Assembly: GCA_045562535.1 (NCBI GenBank) | Contig: JBJKVP010000008.1 | Coordinates: 62,001 to 126,000 of the forward strand | Source of the DNA: UBA6926 sp045562535 | Lineage (GTDB): Bacteria; Chloroflexota; Dehalococcoidia; UBA6926 | Direction: 5' to 3' | DNA: 64,000 bases | Part shown: positions 8,645 to 17,049 of the stretch, one piece after another | Layout of the letters: each line of letters begins with the position of its first letter | How positions within the stretch are numbered: the first letter of the stretch is position 1 | The notes under the pieces: generated by a model | The model's database searches: none | What the model was told of the DNA's origin: nothing | The model's input: only the letters and a program-made list of their open reading frames with translations | Made by a program: the position numbers and the translations under genes

Positions 8645-9685
8645 TCAATCTAGTAAACGTGGAATATCGTTCCCTAGCGTTACTATAATAATCAAACTTA
8701 TTAAGAAACCAAAACCTATAGCGTGCACAAGTCTTTCTCGATTCGCTGGCAAACGTTTGCCACCTCGAACAAATTCAATAACCAAAAATGGAATCCTTCC
8801 ACCATCTAATGCAGGTATAGGCAATAAATTCAATATACCCAAATTCAGGCTTAACATAGCAACCAAATAAACTAACGGTATGAAACCCGCTTGCGCAGCT
8901 TCACCAGTAATCTGTGCGATGCCCACGGGACCTGCAATCTCAGGCGTTTTAGATCCCGATATCCAATTACCTATTTCACGATATATCAACATAGTATTAT
9001 CCCAAGCAAGCATAATTCCATAATAGGGTGACTTCCAAACATTAACCTCCTCATAGACGACGTTAAGCAGTTTAAGTTCAATCCCAATAGGGCCTTCCCC
9101 TGCAGGAGGCTCTGACCTTGGAATAACTGAAAAAGCTTTGGTTTCTAAATTTCTACTTACAACAACTATAGTGGCTTCATCAGGTTCTAAATCAAATGCT
9201 CTCGAAAAATCATTGGGCTCGTTTAAATTCACCCCTCCTATCGAAGTTAAAATATCCCCAGGTCTCATTCCAGCGGATTCAGCAGGTGAATCAGCAGAAA
9301 TAGCTTCAATAACGATTTCTGCTGATTGAATACGCTCAGTTACTGTAGCCAAAAATGAAAAAAGAATAATTGCCAAAACAAAATTCATAGCTGGGCCTGA
9401 AAAAATCACAAGAAATCTCTGCAAAATACTTCTAGAAGCAAAACCATCCTGAATAGTCTCATCTGATTCGCCTTTTAGACGCACGAATCCCCCAAGCGGT
9501 AGATAGTTTAATGAATAGATGATCCCTTTACTTCTTATCGCTTTCAATCTAGGAGGGAACCCTAAACCCAGTTCTTCAACTCTAATGCCCAATATTCGAG
9601 CACAAAAATAGTGTCCTAACTCATGAACTAAAACAAGCACCGTCAACACAGATAAGAATATAACTATTGTTGGAATAAACGACAT
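8645..9685 (-). CDS. rseP: Site-2 / RIP metalloprotease
   Basis: Intramembrane zinc protease that cleaves membrane-bound anti-sigma factors and leftover signal peptides. The zinc motif HELGH is at residues 21-25 in the first membrane segment, and the partner motif NLLPIPALDGGR, supplying the third ligand, lies near residue 290. A single PDZ domain occupies about residues 115-180 (SPAESAGMRPGDILTSIGG). The length of 346 suits a one-PDZ form. The start ATG directly abuts the dxr stop codon with no spacer, and gene order dxr-rseP-ispG is widely conserved. Confidence 0.94.
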   Translation of the reverse strand: MSFIPTIVIFLSVLTVLVLVHELGHYFCARILGIRVEELGLGFPPRLKAIRSKGIIYSLNYLPLGGFVRLKGESDETIQDGFASRSILQRFLVIFSGPAMNFVLAIILFSFLATVTERIQSAEIVIEAISADSPAESAGMRPGDILTSIGGVNLNEPNDFSRAFDLEPDEATIVVVSRNLETKAFSVIPRSEPPAGEGPIGIELKLLNVVYEEVNVWKSPYYGIMLAWDNTMLIYREIGNWISGSKTPEIAGPVGIAQITGEAAQAGFIPLVYLVAMLSLNLGILNLLPIPALDGGRIPFLVIEFVRGGKRLPANRERLVHAIGFGFLISLIIIVTLGNDIPRLLD

Positions 9686-10855
9686 TTATTTGTTGTTCCT
9701 TACATAATTTTTTCTAATTTCGTTTCTAGCCCAGGCATCAGCTTCTAAAATATCTTCAAGAGATGGTTTAGAAATTGGACGATGTTTTTCCAGAGTCGCT
9801 CTGATTAGATCCGGTATGCCAGAAAATGGGACGTCTCCTCCCAAAAAGAGTCTGACAGCTTCTTCATCGGCTGCGTTAAGAACCGCAGGGTAGGTTTGTT
9901 TCGCCTTTCCGGCTTCTAACCCAATGTTAAAACAGGGAAAAACCTCTTCATCCAAAGCCTCAAAAGTAAGCGAAGGCATCTCATGAATTTCTTTTGAAGG
10001 GAAGCTAGGGGATCGAGGAATCCTATTGGGGTACCCCAACGCATATTGGATCGGCAGGCGCATATCTGGCATGGATAACTGGGCTTTAAGGGTACCATCG
10101 ATAAATTCCACCATCGAATGAATAATACTTTCTGGATGCACTAGGACGTCTATATCTGAATATTCGATACCAAAAAGCCAATGAGCTTCGATTACTTCAA
10201 AAGCTTTGTTCATAAGAGTAGCAGAATCTATCGTCACTTTAGAGCCCATTTTCCATGTCGGATGATTCAACGCAAGTTCAGGCGTAACACCTAAAATCGA
10301 TGAAGCATTCATTCCTCTAAAAGGTCCTCCAGACGCTGTAAGAATGAGCTTGCTTAACCTTTTACCGAGTGGATCCTCACCGCGAAGACTTTGCCATATA
10401 GCACTATGCTCGCTATCAAGGGGGAGTAGTCTATCAAATGGAAAACTTATTGGGGGTTTAATAATATCTCCTGCTACAACCAATACCTCTTTGCTAGCCA
10501 GTGCAACTGTTTTATTATGATGTAGGGCAGTTAATGTCGGTTGTAAAGCTGCTAAACCTGGGATCGCTATTACAACAATATCAACATCGGAATCAGAAAC
10601 AATTGAATCTATATCAACCATTTCTAGTTCAAAATCATAATTTGAAAGTCCAATAGATCCTTGGGATAGGCTCACGCTGCGTGGTCGGAATTCATGCACT
10701 TGAGAAATGAAAAGTTCCGACATCTTCCTAGCAGCAAGACCGGTTATTGAAAACATCTCTGGATTATCTCTAACTATAGCTAAAGTTTGGGTCCCTATCG
10801 ATCCAGTTGAACCGAGTATGGCGATATTTTTTTTTATACCCACAATAGTACCCAA
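9686..10855 (-). CDS. dxr: 1-deoxy-D-xylulose 5-phosphate reductoisomerase
   Basis: First committed enzyme of the MEP pathway, NADPH-dependent. The 389 residues match the family. The Rossmann motif ILGSTGSIGTQ starts near residue 13, followed by ALASKEVLVVAG, the substrate loop LDSEHSAIWQ and TASGGPFR with the metal-binding region. The start is uncertain: a TTG at 10855 and a GTG at 10843 are both inside the end of cdsA, and neither has a clear ribosome site, so coupled translation from cdsA is likely. The shorter start fits the usual N terminus better. Confidence 0.95.
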   Translation of the reverse strand: MGTIVGIKKNIAILGSTGSIGTQTLAIVRDNPEMFSITGLAARKMSELFISQVHEFRPRSVSLSQGSIGLSNYDFELEMVDIDSIVSDSDVDIVVIAIPGLAALQPTLTALHHNKTVALASKEVLVVAGDIIKPPISFPFDRLLPLDSEHSAIWQSLRGEDPLGKRLSKLILTASGGPFRGMNASSILGVTPELALNHPTWKMGSKVTIDSATLMNKAFEVIEAHWLFGIEYSDIDVLVHPESIIHSMVEFIDGTLKAQLSMPDMRLPIQYALGYPNRIPRSPSFPSKEIHEMPSLTFEALDEEVFPCFNIGLEAGKAKQTYPAVLNAADEEAVRLFLGGDVPFSGIPDLIRATLEKHRPISKPSLEDILEADAWARNEIRKNYVRNNK

Positions 10856-11655
10856 TAATAAACAGTGGGAAGAACAATAACAATTGAATCAATTCGATCT
10901 AAAAACCCTCCATGTCCCGGTAATAACTTACTCGAGTCTTTTGATTTCATTCTCCGCTTAAAGTAAGATTCAGCAAAATCTCCTATTTGGCCAAAAACAG
11001 TGATTATACAAGCCATCACTATTACAACAAATATATCAATGTTTAGATCGAAAATCATATCTAAAATACCAACAGTGATAAAACAGATAATGGTACCAAA
11101 AAAAGCTCCTTCCCATGTTTTATTTGGGCTTATTACTGGAGCCATTTTATTTTTCCCCAAAAGATTTCCAAAAATATAGGCTCCAGTATCGAACGAGAAA
11201 ACTCCGAATATTATTGTGGCCAGTAACAGTGCCCCTTGAGGTAATTGATAAATCAAAATTGCAAAAGATAGTGGTACTGAGATTAGTATTGTAGCTATAA
11301 CCGTAATACTAATATTTTTGAGAAATTTATTTAGATGTACTGAATAAAAATAAATAATCAATATAGTAGTTATTAAGACAATCACGGTCCCAAATAAAAC
11401 AAAGCTTTGGATAAATGGTTGAACCTGAGACACCAAATAAATTATCGATATATTAAGCGGAACAAATAACGTCGGGAATAATCGTGCATTCGCATGGCTA
11501 AGCATTTTACTAATCTCAAATAACGAGACGATAGCTAATAAACTTATGAATAAAAATAAAGGCAACGACCCAACAACTAGAATAACCCCAATGATCGGGA
11601 TTCCTACACCAGCTACTTGAAGTCGTCGGAAAAAATTGGTATTAAACAGTTTCAT
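10834..11655 (-). CDS. cdsA: Phosphatidate cytidylyltransferase
   Basis: Makes CDP-diacylglycerol from phosphatidate and CTP in the membrane. The 273 residues carry about seven to eight hydrophobic segments. The CDP-lipid signature is visible in the C-terminal quarter: ISPNKTWEGAFFG followed by GQIGDFAESYFKRRMKSKDS and LPGHGGFLDRIDS. It lies in the conserved uppS-cdsA-dxr order; the start ATG is preceded by AAGGATA. The end overlaps the beginning of dxr. Confidence 0.96.
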   Translation of the reverse strand: MKLFNTNFFRRLQVAGVGIPIIGVILVVGSLPLFLFISLLAIVSLFEISKMLSHANARLFPTLFVPLNISIIYLVSQVQPFIQSFVLFGTVIVLITTILIIYFYSVHLNKFLKNISITVIATILISVPLSFAILIYQLPQGALLLATIIFGVFSFDTGAYIFGNLLGKNKMAPVISPNKTWEGAFFGTIICFITVGILDMIFDLNIDIFVVIVMACIITVFGQIGDFAESYFKRRMKSKDSSKLLPGHGGFLDRIDSIVIVLPTVYYWVLLWV

Positions 11656-11676
11656 TATCCTTACTGATAAGTTTAT

Positions 11677-12381
11677 CTATATTCTACCAAACCTTCTATC
11701 TCTAGCTTTATACTCTGAAATAGCTAGATCAACTTCATATGGGCCAAAATCTGGCCATAAAATAGGGGTGGTATAAAATTCAGCGTAGGCCGCTTGCCAT
11801 ATCAAAAAATTGCTTAATCGCATTTCTCCACCTGTCCTTATTATTAGATCCGGGTCAGGCAATTCACTAGTATACAAATTTGAACTAAACACCTCTTCTG
11901 TGATCTCTTCCGGCGACAATCCTTTTTGTATCAATAGTTGAACAGCCCGCAAAATTTCATATCTCCCACCATAGTCAAAAGCTATAGAAACGGTAATCCC
12001 ATCATTATTCTTGGTTGATTGCATTGTTTCATCTATCAATTTAACAACATGAATTGGCAAATTCTCAGTTCTTCCCAAATGGATTAATCGTATACCCTCT
12101 TCTGTCAAAAATTTAATATTCTTTGTAAGAGAGTCATATAATAATTCTATGAGTCCTTCTACTTCTTCTTCAGGGCGTGACCAATTCTCAGTAGAAAACG
12201 TGTAGAACGTAGCATATTTTATTCCAGCATCTCTGAAGGAGATAATCACGCGCTCTATATTGTCCAAACCAGCTCTGTGGCCCTGAATACGGGGAAGCCC
12301 ATTATTGGAAGCCCACCGACCATTACCATCCATAATAACTGCGACATGGGCAGGTGCTTTAGAGTTCGCCATTAACCACAT
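11677..12381 (-). CDS. uppS: Undecaprenyl diphosphate synthase (cis-prenyltransferase)
   Basis: Builds the C55 lipid carrier for cell-wall and surface glycan synthesis from FPP and IPP. The catalytic motif VIMDGNGRWA has its aspartate near residue 18; YTFSTENWSRP and the C-terminal PDPDLIIRTGGEMRLSNFL with the IPP-binding arginines are typical. The 234 residues are normal. Two ATGs, at 12381 and 12372, are both plausible starts; AAGAG lies directly before the first. Confidence 0.96.
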   Translation of the reverse strand: MWLMANSKAPAHVAVIMDGNGRWASNNGLPRIQGHRAGLDNIERVIISFRDAGIKYATFYTFSTENWSRPEEEVEGLIELLYDSLTKNIKFLTEEGIRLIHLGRTENLPIHVVKLIDETMQSTKNNDGITVSIAFDYGGRYEILRAVQLLIQKGLSPEEITEEVFSSNLYTSELPDPDLIIRTGGEMRLSNFLIWQAAYAEFYTTPILWPDFGPYEVDLAISEYKARDRRFGRI

Positions 12382-12428
12382 CTCTTAATCTATAGCTGGT
12401 TGAAATCTCGCTCTGAATAACTAGGTAA

Positions 12429-12986
12429 CTATACTTCCATTACTTCTGATTCTTTTGCAGCGCTCATACTATCAATTTCACTAGAATACTTATCGGTTAA
12501 TTTCTGAATGACGTCACCAGCTCTCTTAGCTTCATCTTCTGATATATCTTTGCCTTTAACCAACTTCTTCATCTGGTCTAACACATCTCGCCTAACATTT
12601 CTTAGTGAAACTTTTTCAGATTCCGTCTTAGATCTAACAATTTTAGCGATTTCTTTTCTACGATCCGAAGTCAAACTCGGTATAGGAAGACGAATAATAT
12701 CACCATCCACTGCTGGGGATATACCTAAATCGGACTGCAAAATGGATTTTTCAATTGCCTGCACCATTGCTTTATCCCAAGGCTGGATTGTTATCAATCG
12801 TGCCTCGGGAACATTTATTGTTGCTACTTGTATAATTGGGGTAGGGGTACCGTAGTAGTCAACAGTAAGACTATCAACAAAGGAAGCATTTGCTCGACCG
12901 GTTCTAATTGAACTTAATTCTTTTTCAAGAACTGTACGGGTCTTTTGCATCCTCTTATCAGCATCATCAATTAGTAACTGTGTCAT
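12429..12986 (-). CDS. frr: Ribosome recycling factor
   Basis: Splits post-termination ribosomes together with EF-G. At 185 residues it is the standard length. The signature core SLTVDYYGTPTPIIQVA, then PEARLITIQPWDKAMVQAIEKSI and a long basic helical tail with EIAKIVRSKTESEKVSLRNVRRD, identify it. Gene order pyrH-frr-uppS is highly conserved in bacteria. Confidence 0.97.
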   Translation of the reverse strand: MTQLLIDDADKRMQKTRTVLEKELSSIRTGRANASFVDSLTVDYYGTPTPIIQVATINVPEARLITIQPWDKAMVQAIEKSILQSDLGISPAVDGDIIRLPIPSLTSDRRKEIAKIVRSKTESEKVSLRNVRRDVLDQMKKLVKGKDISEDEAKRAGDVIQKLTDKYSSEIDSMSAAKESEVMEV

Positions 12987-13009
12987 AAAATATCCTTCTC
13001 ATCGCTAAC

Positions 13010-13732
13010 CTACGAAACTGCTTCTCCTATATACGTACCTTGGGAGTCACCTTCAAGAATTCTATCTAAACTTCCTTCAGCAAAAAGATCGAATACAATT
13101 ATAGGTAGATCATTCTCCATGCATAGCGATAGAGCTGTACTATCCATTATCCCCAATCTTTGGTTCAAGGCCTCCATATAATTTAGTTTTTCGTATTTAT
13201 TAGCGTCGTCAACAGTATTAGGATCAGCATCATATACTCCATCAACCTGGTTCTTTGCCATAAGTAAAATATCTGCTCCAACTTCTATAGCTCTGAGAGC
13301 AGATGCTGTATCGGTAGTCACATATGGATTACCTGTACCGGCCACAAATATTACAACTCGACCTTTTTCCATATGTCTAATTGCTCTCCGCCTAATATAT
13401 GGTTCCGCTACAGCTTGAATCGTAATCGCGGTTTGGATTCTGGTAGTAACATCAGCGTTTTCTAAACCATCTTGTAAAGCCAACCCATTTATAACCGTTG
13501 CCAACATCCCTGCGTAGTCTGCGGTAGCTCTATCCATTCCTGCTTCTTCAGCGGTTTTCCCTCTCCAGATATTCCCGCCACCTACAACAACAGCGACTTC
13601 TATTTCTCTATCTCGTAGACTCCTAATTTTATTTGCAATACTTGAGACAACATCAACATCAATACCAAAGGGCCTAGATCCCATCAAGGATTCGCCACTT
13701 ATTTTGAGTAGAACTCTTTTATAAGCTAAGAT
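13010..13732 (-). CDS. pyrH: Uridylate (UMP) kinase with an apparent non-canonical start
   Basis: Phosphorylates UMP to UDP. From the first standard start codons (TTG 13687, ATG 13684) the protein would lack its essential N terminus. Reading the same frame upstream gives LAYKRVLLKISGESLMG, the family's start with the phosphate-binding KISGES motif. That extension contains no ATG, GTG or TTG before an in-frame stop at 13759-13757 inside tsf. The best candidate start is the ATC at 13732-13730, eight bases after AAAGGAG (13747-13741). Later motifs VVVGGGNIWRG, ADYAGMLATVINGLALQ and AGTGNPYVTTDTA are intact. An AUC start or a sequencing error in this codon are the two explanations. Confidence 0.9.
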   Translation of the reverse strand: MLAYKRVLLKISGESLMGSRPFGIDVDVVSSIANKIRSLRDREIEVAVVVGGGNIWRGKTAEEAGMDRATADYAGMLATVINGLALQDGLENADVTTRIQTAITIQAVAEPYIRRRAIRHMEKGRVVIFVAGTGNPYVTTDTASALRAIEVGADILLMAKNQVDGVYDADPNTVDDANKYEKLNYMEALNQRLGIMDSTALSLCMENDLPIIVFDLFAEGSLDRILEGDSQGTYIGEAVS

Positions 13733-13740
13733 GTCCCGGT

Positions 13741-13747
13741 CTCCTTT
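13741..13747 (-). promoter_or_regulatory. Ribosome binding site that sets the pyrH start
   Basis: The minus strand reads AAAGGAG just after the tsf stop codon. It sits eight bases before the in-frame ATC at 13732, and no ATG, GTG or TTG occurs at usable spacing. It therefore points to the ATC as the pyrH initiation codon. Confidence 0.7.
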
Positions 13748-13749
13748 CG

Positions 13750-14256
13750 TTAGGATTTACCTAGTTCATATCTGGTAAAGCGTCTAACTAAAATATTCTC
13801 TCCTATCCGAGATACAGCTTCGGTTATCAAATCACTAATAGTTTGACTAGGGTCTTTAACGAAATCTTGATGCATTAGCCTGGTCTCTCCATCAAAGTCT
13901 TCACTACTACTATCTGTATTTTCATCATCAATAGATTGCGGGTCCATACTCGCGATCTGAAGGGCTAAGTCATGGGCAAGGCTGAGAAACTCAGGTGTTC
14001 TTGCAACGAAGTCAGTCTCGCAATTCAACTCTAATATAACTCCAATACGCCCACCGGCATGGACGTAGGTTTCTACAACCCCTTGATTAGCACTACGAGA
14101 GGATTTTTTTTGAACTGCTGAAATACCCCATTCTTTAAGAAGAGATATAGCTCCATTCATATCACCATTAGATTCCTCGAGAGCCTTCTTGCAATCCATA
14201 ACTCCCGCACCCGTTTTTGCTCTTAAATCTCTAATAATCTCAGTTGTAACAACCAC
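13750..14256 (-). CDS. tsf: Elongation factor Ts
   Basis: Guanine nucleotide exchange factor for EF-Tu. The N-terminal domain has RDLRAKTGAGVMDCKKAL and the core holds ILELNCETDFVART. With 168 residues it belongs to the short EF-Ts class with a single core half, as in cyanobacteria and many Chloroflexota, rather than the 280-residue enterobacterial form. It follows rpsB in the universal rpsB-tsf order, 16 bases downstream. Confidence 0.96.
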   Translation of the reverse strand: MVVTTEIIRDLRAKTGAGVMDCKKALEESNGDMNGAISLLKEWGISAVQKKSSRSANQGVVETYVHAGGRIGVILELNCETDFVARTPEFLSLAHDLALQIASMDPQSIDDENTDSSSEDFDGETRLMHQDFVKDPSQTISDLITEAVSRIGENILVRRFTRYELGKS

Positions 14257-14272
14257 TTATATTTATCTCCTT

Positions 14273-15214
14273 TTATTGATCAGCTTTCTCTAAATCAGCG
14301 ATTTCTGCTTCAAGTTGGGATTCAGCTGCATCTTGTTCTGTAAGGTTCGCTCCAACCAACGATGCCAATCGATTCCTCTCTTCTTCGGCATCTCTTTTCC
14401 CTTGAATAACGGACTGTGAAATAGTTTCTGTCATAAGTTTAATAGCCCTTATCGCATCGTCGTTACCTGGAATTGGGTAATCTATCAAATCAACATTGCA
14501 GTCAGTATCAGCTATAGCAACAATGGGTATACCAAGTTTCCTAGCTTCAGCAATAGCTATTCCTTCGCGAGCCGCGTCTATTACATACATAGCACCTGGT
14601 AATTCCTGCATATCCTTTATGCCTCCCAGTTGCCTATTTAATTTTATTATTTGCTCTTCAATTTTTCCGGACTCTTTTTTCGGTAAGTAAGCAAATTCAC
14701 CACGTTCTTTACGGTCTTCCTGAAGAATAAGATACGCAATACGCTGCCTAATAGTGGAGAAATTAGTCAGAGTGCCACCCAACCATCGATGGGTCACATA
14801 GGGCATTTCTGATCGCTCAGCTTCTGATTTTATAGTGTCTTGCGCTTGCTTTTTCGTACCGACAAATAGTATTGTCTTGCCTTCTTTGCTAATAGTTTCA
14901 ATAAATTCTGCTGCACGCTCTAACCGTTTTAGAGTCTTTTGCAAATCTATTATGTGAATTCCATTACGCTCAGTGAAGACAAATGGTTTCATTTTAGGAT
15001 GCCACCGCTTTGTCTGGTGTCCGAAATGTACACCCGCTTCAAGCAAAAGTTTCATAGTAACTTTTGCGGGTTCTGAAGGCTCCGGATCAGCTACTTCCTC
15101 TACAGTTGTATCTGTATTTTCTATATTCGTATCTGTATTTTCTACATTCGTATCTGCATTTTCTACAACTGCATCTACGTTTTCTTCCGTGTTTGCCTTG
15201 TTATCCTCCACCAT
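14273..15214 (-). CDS. rpsB: 30S ribosomal protein S2 with an acidic repeat N-terminal extension
   Basis: Small-subunit ribosomal protein. The S2 core starts at MKLLLEAGVHFGHQTKRWHP and ends with LIDYPIPGNDDAI followed by a charged tail. In front of it is an acidic extension of about 50 residues containing a seven-residue repeat of the form VENTDTN. I place the start at the ATG at 15214: it has AGGAAGGTG about ten bases before it. The longer open frame to 15289 begins upstream of the likely -10 box at 15261-15266 and so cannot be fully transcribed from it. First gene of the long minus-strand block. Confidence 0.95.
   Translation of the reverse strand: MVEDNKANTEENVDAVVENADTNVENTDTNIENTDTTVEEVADPEPSEPAKVTMKLLLEAGVHFGHQTKRWHPKMKPFVFTERNGIHIIDLQKTLKRLERAAEFIETISKEGKTILFVGTKKQAQDTIKSEAERSEMPYVTHRWLGGTLTNFSTIRQRIAYLILQEDRKERGEFAYLPKKESGKIEEQIIKLNRQLGGIKDMQELPGAMYVIDAAREGIAIAEARKLGIPIVAIADTDCNVDLIDYPIPGNDDAIRAIKLMTETISQSVIQGKRDAEEERNRLASLVGANLTEQDAAESQLEAEIADLEKADQ
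15108..15170 (-). repeat. rpsB: Three 21-bp tandem units inside rpsB
   Basis: On the plus strand, units start at 15108, 15129 and 15150, each close to gtatctgtattttctacatt, with a diverged fourth unit after them. The period is seven codons, so it adds blocks like VENTDTN to the protein without shifting the frame. The units differ mainly at a few bases, suggesting recent slippage-type expansion. Confidence 0.85.
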
Positions 15215-15260
15215 ATATAAGTTACACCTTCCTGAATAGTTCTTATAATTAATATCCGAT

Positions 15261-15266
15261 ATTATA
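15261..15266 (-). promoter_or_regulatory. Likely -10 element for rpsB
   Basis: The minus strand reads TGCTATAAT, an extended -10 (TGn plus a perfect TATAAT), 46 bases before the rpsB ATG at 15214. No good -35 is seen 16-18 bases upstream, which an extended -10 can tolerate. It would drive the ribosomal and housekeeping block. Confidence 0.5.
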
Positions 15267-15345
15267 GCACGGAGAATTTGATCAGACATCGAATTTTCTA
15301 TTTAAGTAACCTAAATCAACTAATACACTAATATCGGTTTGGCGC

Positions 15346-15374
15346 TTGACCGAGTTGATTTCCATATCTAAACT
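15346..15374 (+). promoter_or_regulatory. Candidate promoter for the FmdB-FmdB-dtd operon
   Basis: TTGACC at 15346-15351 and TAAACT at 15369-15374 are separated by 17 bases, close to the sigma-70 consensus. This lies about 50 bases before the first FmdB gene, in the divergent gap facing rpsB. Confidence 0.45.
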
Positions 15375-15426
15375 ATTCACCAGTGCAGTTAGAAAACAGA
15401 TTACTTATTGGGTTTAGGAGACACTC

Positions 15427-15714
15427 TTGCCAATATACGATTACCAGTGCTCTGAATGTGAAAACCGATTTACCCTCAGACAAGGTTTCGATGCCAGTAC
15501 GATTTCTGAATGCACTAAATGTGGTGCAGATAGTACTCGTGTAATACACGCACCTCAGATAGTTTACAAAGCTGACGGATTTTATAGCACGGAAAAAACC
15601 CGCAATGGTTTTGGAAGTTACTGGTACGACAAAGCCAAACAAGAAGATGAAGGTATCCCGCAAGAACAAAATGTGGCGGATATGGGAGACAGCCCAACTG
15701 TTACTGACGAATAA
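15427..15714 (+). CDS. FmdB-family zinc ribbon protein, copy 1
   Basis: Ninety-five residues starting MPIYDYQCSECENRFTLRQ, the standard FmdB regulatory-domain opening, with a second cysteine pair in CTKCGADSTRV. The C-X2-C pairs should bind one zinc. The acidic tail is low in complexity. FmdB-like proteins are common small proteins of poorly known role; a regulator of formamidase is the name-giving member only. The start is TTG at 15427 with AGGAG six bases before it. A second copy follows 32 bases downstream, so this is a tandem duplication. Confidence 0.85.
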   Translation: MPIYDYQCSECENRFTLRQGFDASTISECTKCGADSTRVIHAPQIVYKADGFYSTEKTRNGFGSYWYDKAKQEDEGIPQEQNVADMGDSPTVTDE

Positions 15715-15746
15715 GAATATACTTAAGTAAAAGCTGAGAATAAATT

Positions 15747-16037
15747 ATGCCTTTTTATGACTACCAATGTAACGAGTGTGATCATAGGTTCACAGTACGA
15801 CAGTCGTTTAACGATAAACATGAAGCGACATGCCCAAAATGTGATCGTGAAGCTCAACGAAGATTCAGTACGCCAGCGATCGTATTCAAAGGGAGCGGCT
15901 TTTATGTCAACGATTATGGTGGCAAGTCAGCTTCTTCAAGTCGAGAAAGTGAACCCATCCCAGAAAATACACCGGACGAATCTTCACCAGATAGTACTAA
16001 ATCTGATGGCGGGCACAAGCACCCCCACGAATTCTAG
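15747..16037 (+). CDS. FmdB-family zinc ribbon protein, copy 2
   Basis: Ninety-six residues beginning MPFYDYQCNECDHRFTVRQ, with the second cysteine pair in CPKCDREAQRRF and then PAIVFKGSGFYVNDYG. It clearly shares ancestry with the gene just upstream but has a different, serine- and proline-rich tail ending in a histidine-containing stretch. The pair lies before dtd, 15 bases away, so all three are probably co-transcribed. Function unknown. Confidence 0.85.
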   Translation: MPFYDYQCNECDHRFTVRQSFNDKHEATCPKCDREAQRRFSTPAIVFKGSGFYVNDYGGKSASSSRESEPIPENTPDESSPDSTKSDGGHKHPHEF

Positions 16038-16052
16038 TTCCTTAGAGATCGT

Positions 16053-16502
16053 ATGATGCGGTTAGTTATTCAAAGAGTCACAAAAGCTAGTGTATCCGTT
16101 AATAATGAGATAGTGAGTCAAATCGGTACCGGGATTTTAGTATTGGCTGGAATTGATCAGAATGATACTGAAGCGGACATACTTTACGCTGCTAAGAAAG
16201 TTTCTAACTTAAAGATATTTCCAAATGAAAAGGAAGATTTTTTCAGCTCTATAATCGATTCAGGAAAGCTAGTATTAGTAATTAGTCAGTTCACATTATT
16301 AGCTAAAACATCTAAAGGCTCAAAACCTTCCTTCTCGAGGGCTGCAGATAGAGTCAAAGCAAAAAAATTATTCAGTTACTTCCTGGAAGAGTTGGCCTCC
16401 CTGGGTATCAAAGTCGAAACTGGCGTTTTTGGGGCTCATATGCAGGTTAATTCAATCAATGATGGGCCCGTAACCTTATTAATCGATAGTAAGAGTAAAT
16501 AG
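16053..16502 (+). CDS. dtd: D-aminoacyl-tRNA deacylase
   Basis: Removes D-amino acids and glycine wrongly attached to tRNA. The 149 residues match the DTD family. MRLVIQRVTKASVSVNN at the start, the catalytic region VLVISQFTLLA and the DGPVTLLID motif at the end (usually NGPVT) are all present. It ends two bases from the end of a convergent gene, with no room for a hairpin terminator. Confidence 0.95.
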   Translation: MMRLVIQRVTKASVSVNNEIVSQIGTGILVLAGIDQNDTEADILYAAKKVSNLKIFPNEKEDFFSSIIDSGKLVLVISQFTLLAKTSKGSKPSFSRAADRVKAKKLFSYFLEELASLGIKVETGVFGAHMQVNSINDGPVTLLIDSKSK

Positions 16503-16503
16503 G

Positions 16504-17016
16504 TCAGTTTGGAACTTGCACAAAAGACATGCCAACTGAAACAAGGACCAAAGCCGCAAATATTATGATGATTAACGATATACCAACAAACCAAGGTATG
16601 TAGCGTTCAAACGGCAAAGGTTTATCAGGCCCATCAGAAGGACCATACATTTGCTGGACTCTCATAATTCCTCTCGCTTCCATGTCCGGGTAGTCCACAA
16701 TACTAATATCTAGTTTTTCCGCTGATGTTTTTACCTTTTCCTCGATTATATAATCTGTGTAAACGTATGAGCTATTTACCTTCAAAACTTGCATACTATC
16801 GCGAAGTTTTTTTATTTCGTTGGTGCCAAAAGTTCCATCTTTCGACCAGAAAAATACAAGCATAAAAGGGGTCCCATGTTTATCAGTGATAATCATGGTA
16901 TTGCTGGCAGAGGGTGAGGCGATGTCCTGGCCAATATTATAATCTTGTTGCCGGTATAGACCAATGATTCTTGCCTGTAAAGTAAGAACAGGTACTTGGT
17001 TAAACATCGAAGTCAT
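16504..17016 (-). CDS. Hypothetical protein with C-terminal membrane anchor
   Basis: I do not recognise this family. About 170 residues form a soluble N-terminal part (to about residue 140) and one strong hydrophobic segment near the C terminus (PWFVGISLIIIIFAALVLV), followed by a short tail. The topology suggests a tail-anchored cytoplasmic domain. The soluble part has an alternating strand and helix pattern and the run GTFGTNEIKKLRDSMQ. The start may be the ATG at 17016 or a TTG at 17034; GGAG lies about 12 bases before the ATG. It is 33 bases downstream of another small membrane protein and close to a CtpA-type protease on the same strand. Confidence 0.6.
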   Translation of the reverse strand: MTSMFNQVPVLTLQARIIGLYRQQDYNIGQDIASPSASNTMIITDKHGTPFMLVFFWSKDGTFGTNEIKKLRDSMQVLKVNSSYVYTDYIIEEKVKTSAEKLDISIVDYPDMEARGIMRVQQMYGPSDGPDKPLPFERYIPWFVGISLIIIIFAALVLVSVGMSFVQVPN

Positions 17017-17049
17017 AATAACGGTTATCTCCAATACTAGATGTACATT

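Noticed and set aside
15108..15170. Repeat array that might be CRISPR-like
   Set aside because: The units are contiguous with a 21-base period and no spacers, and they code in frame for rpsB.
15214..15289. A 25-residue longer start for rpsB
   Set aside because: The extra codons lie across the TGCTATAAT box and have no ribosome site; the ATG at 15214 does.
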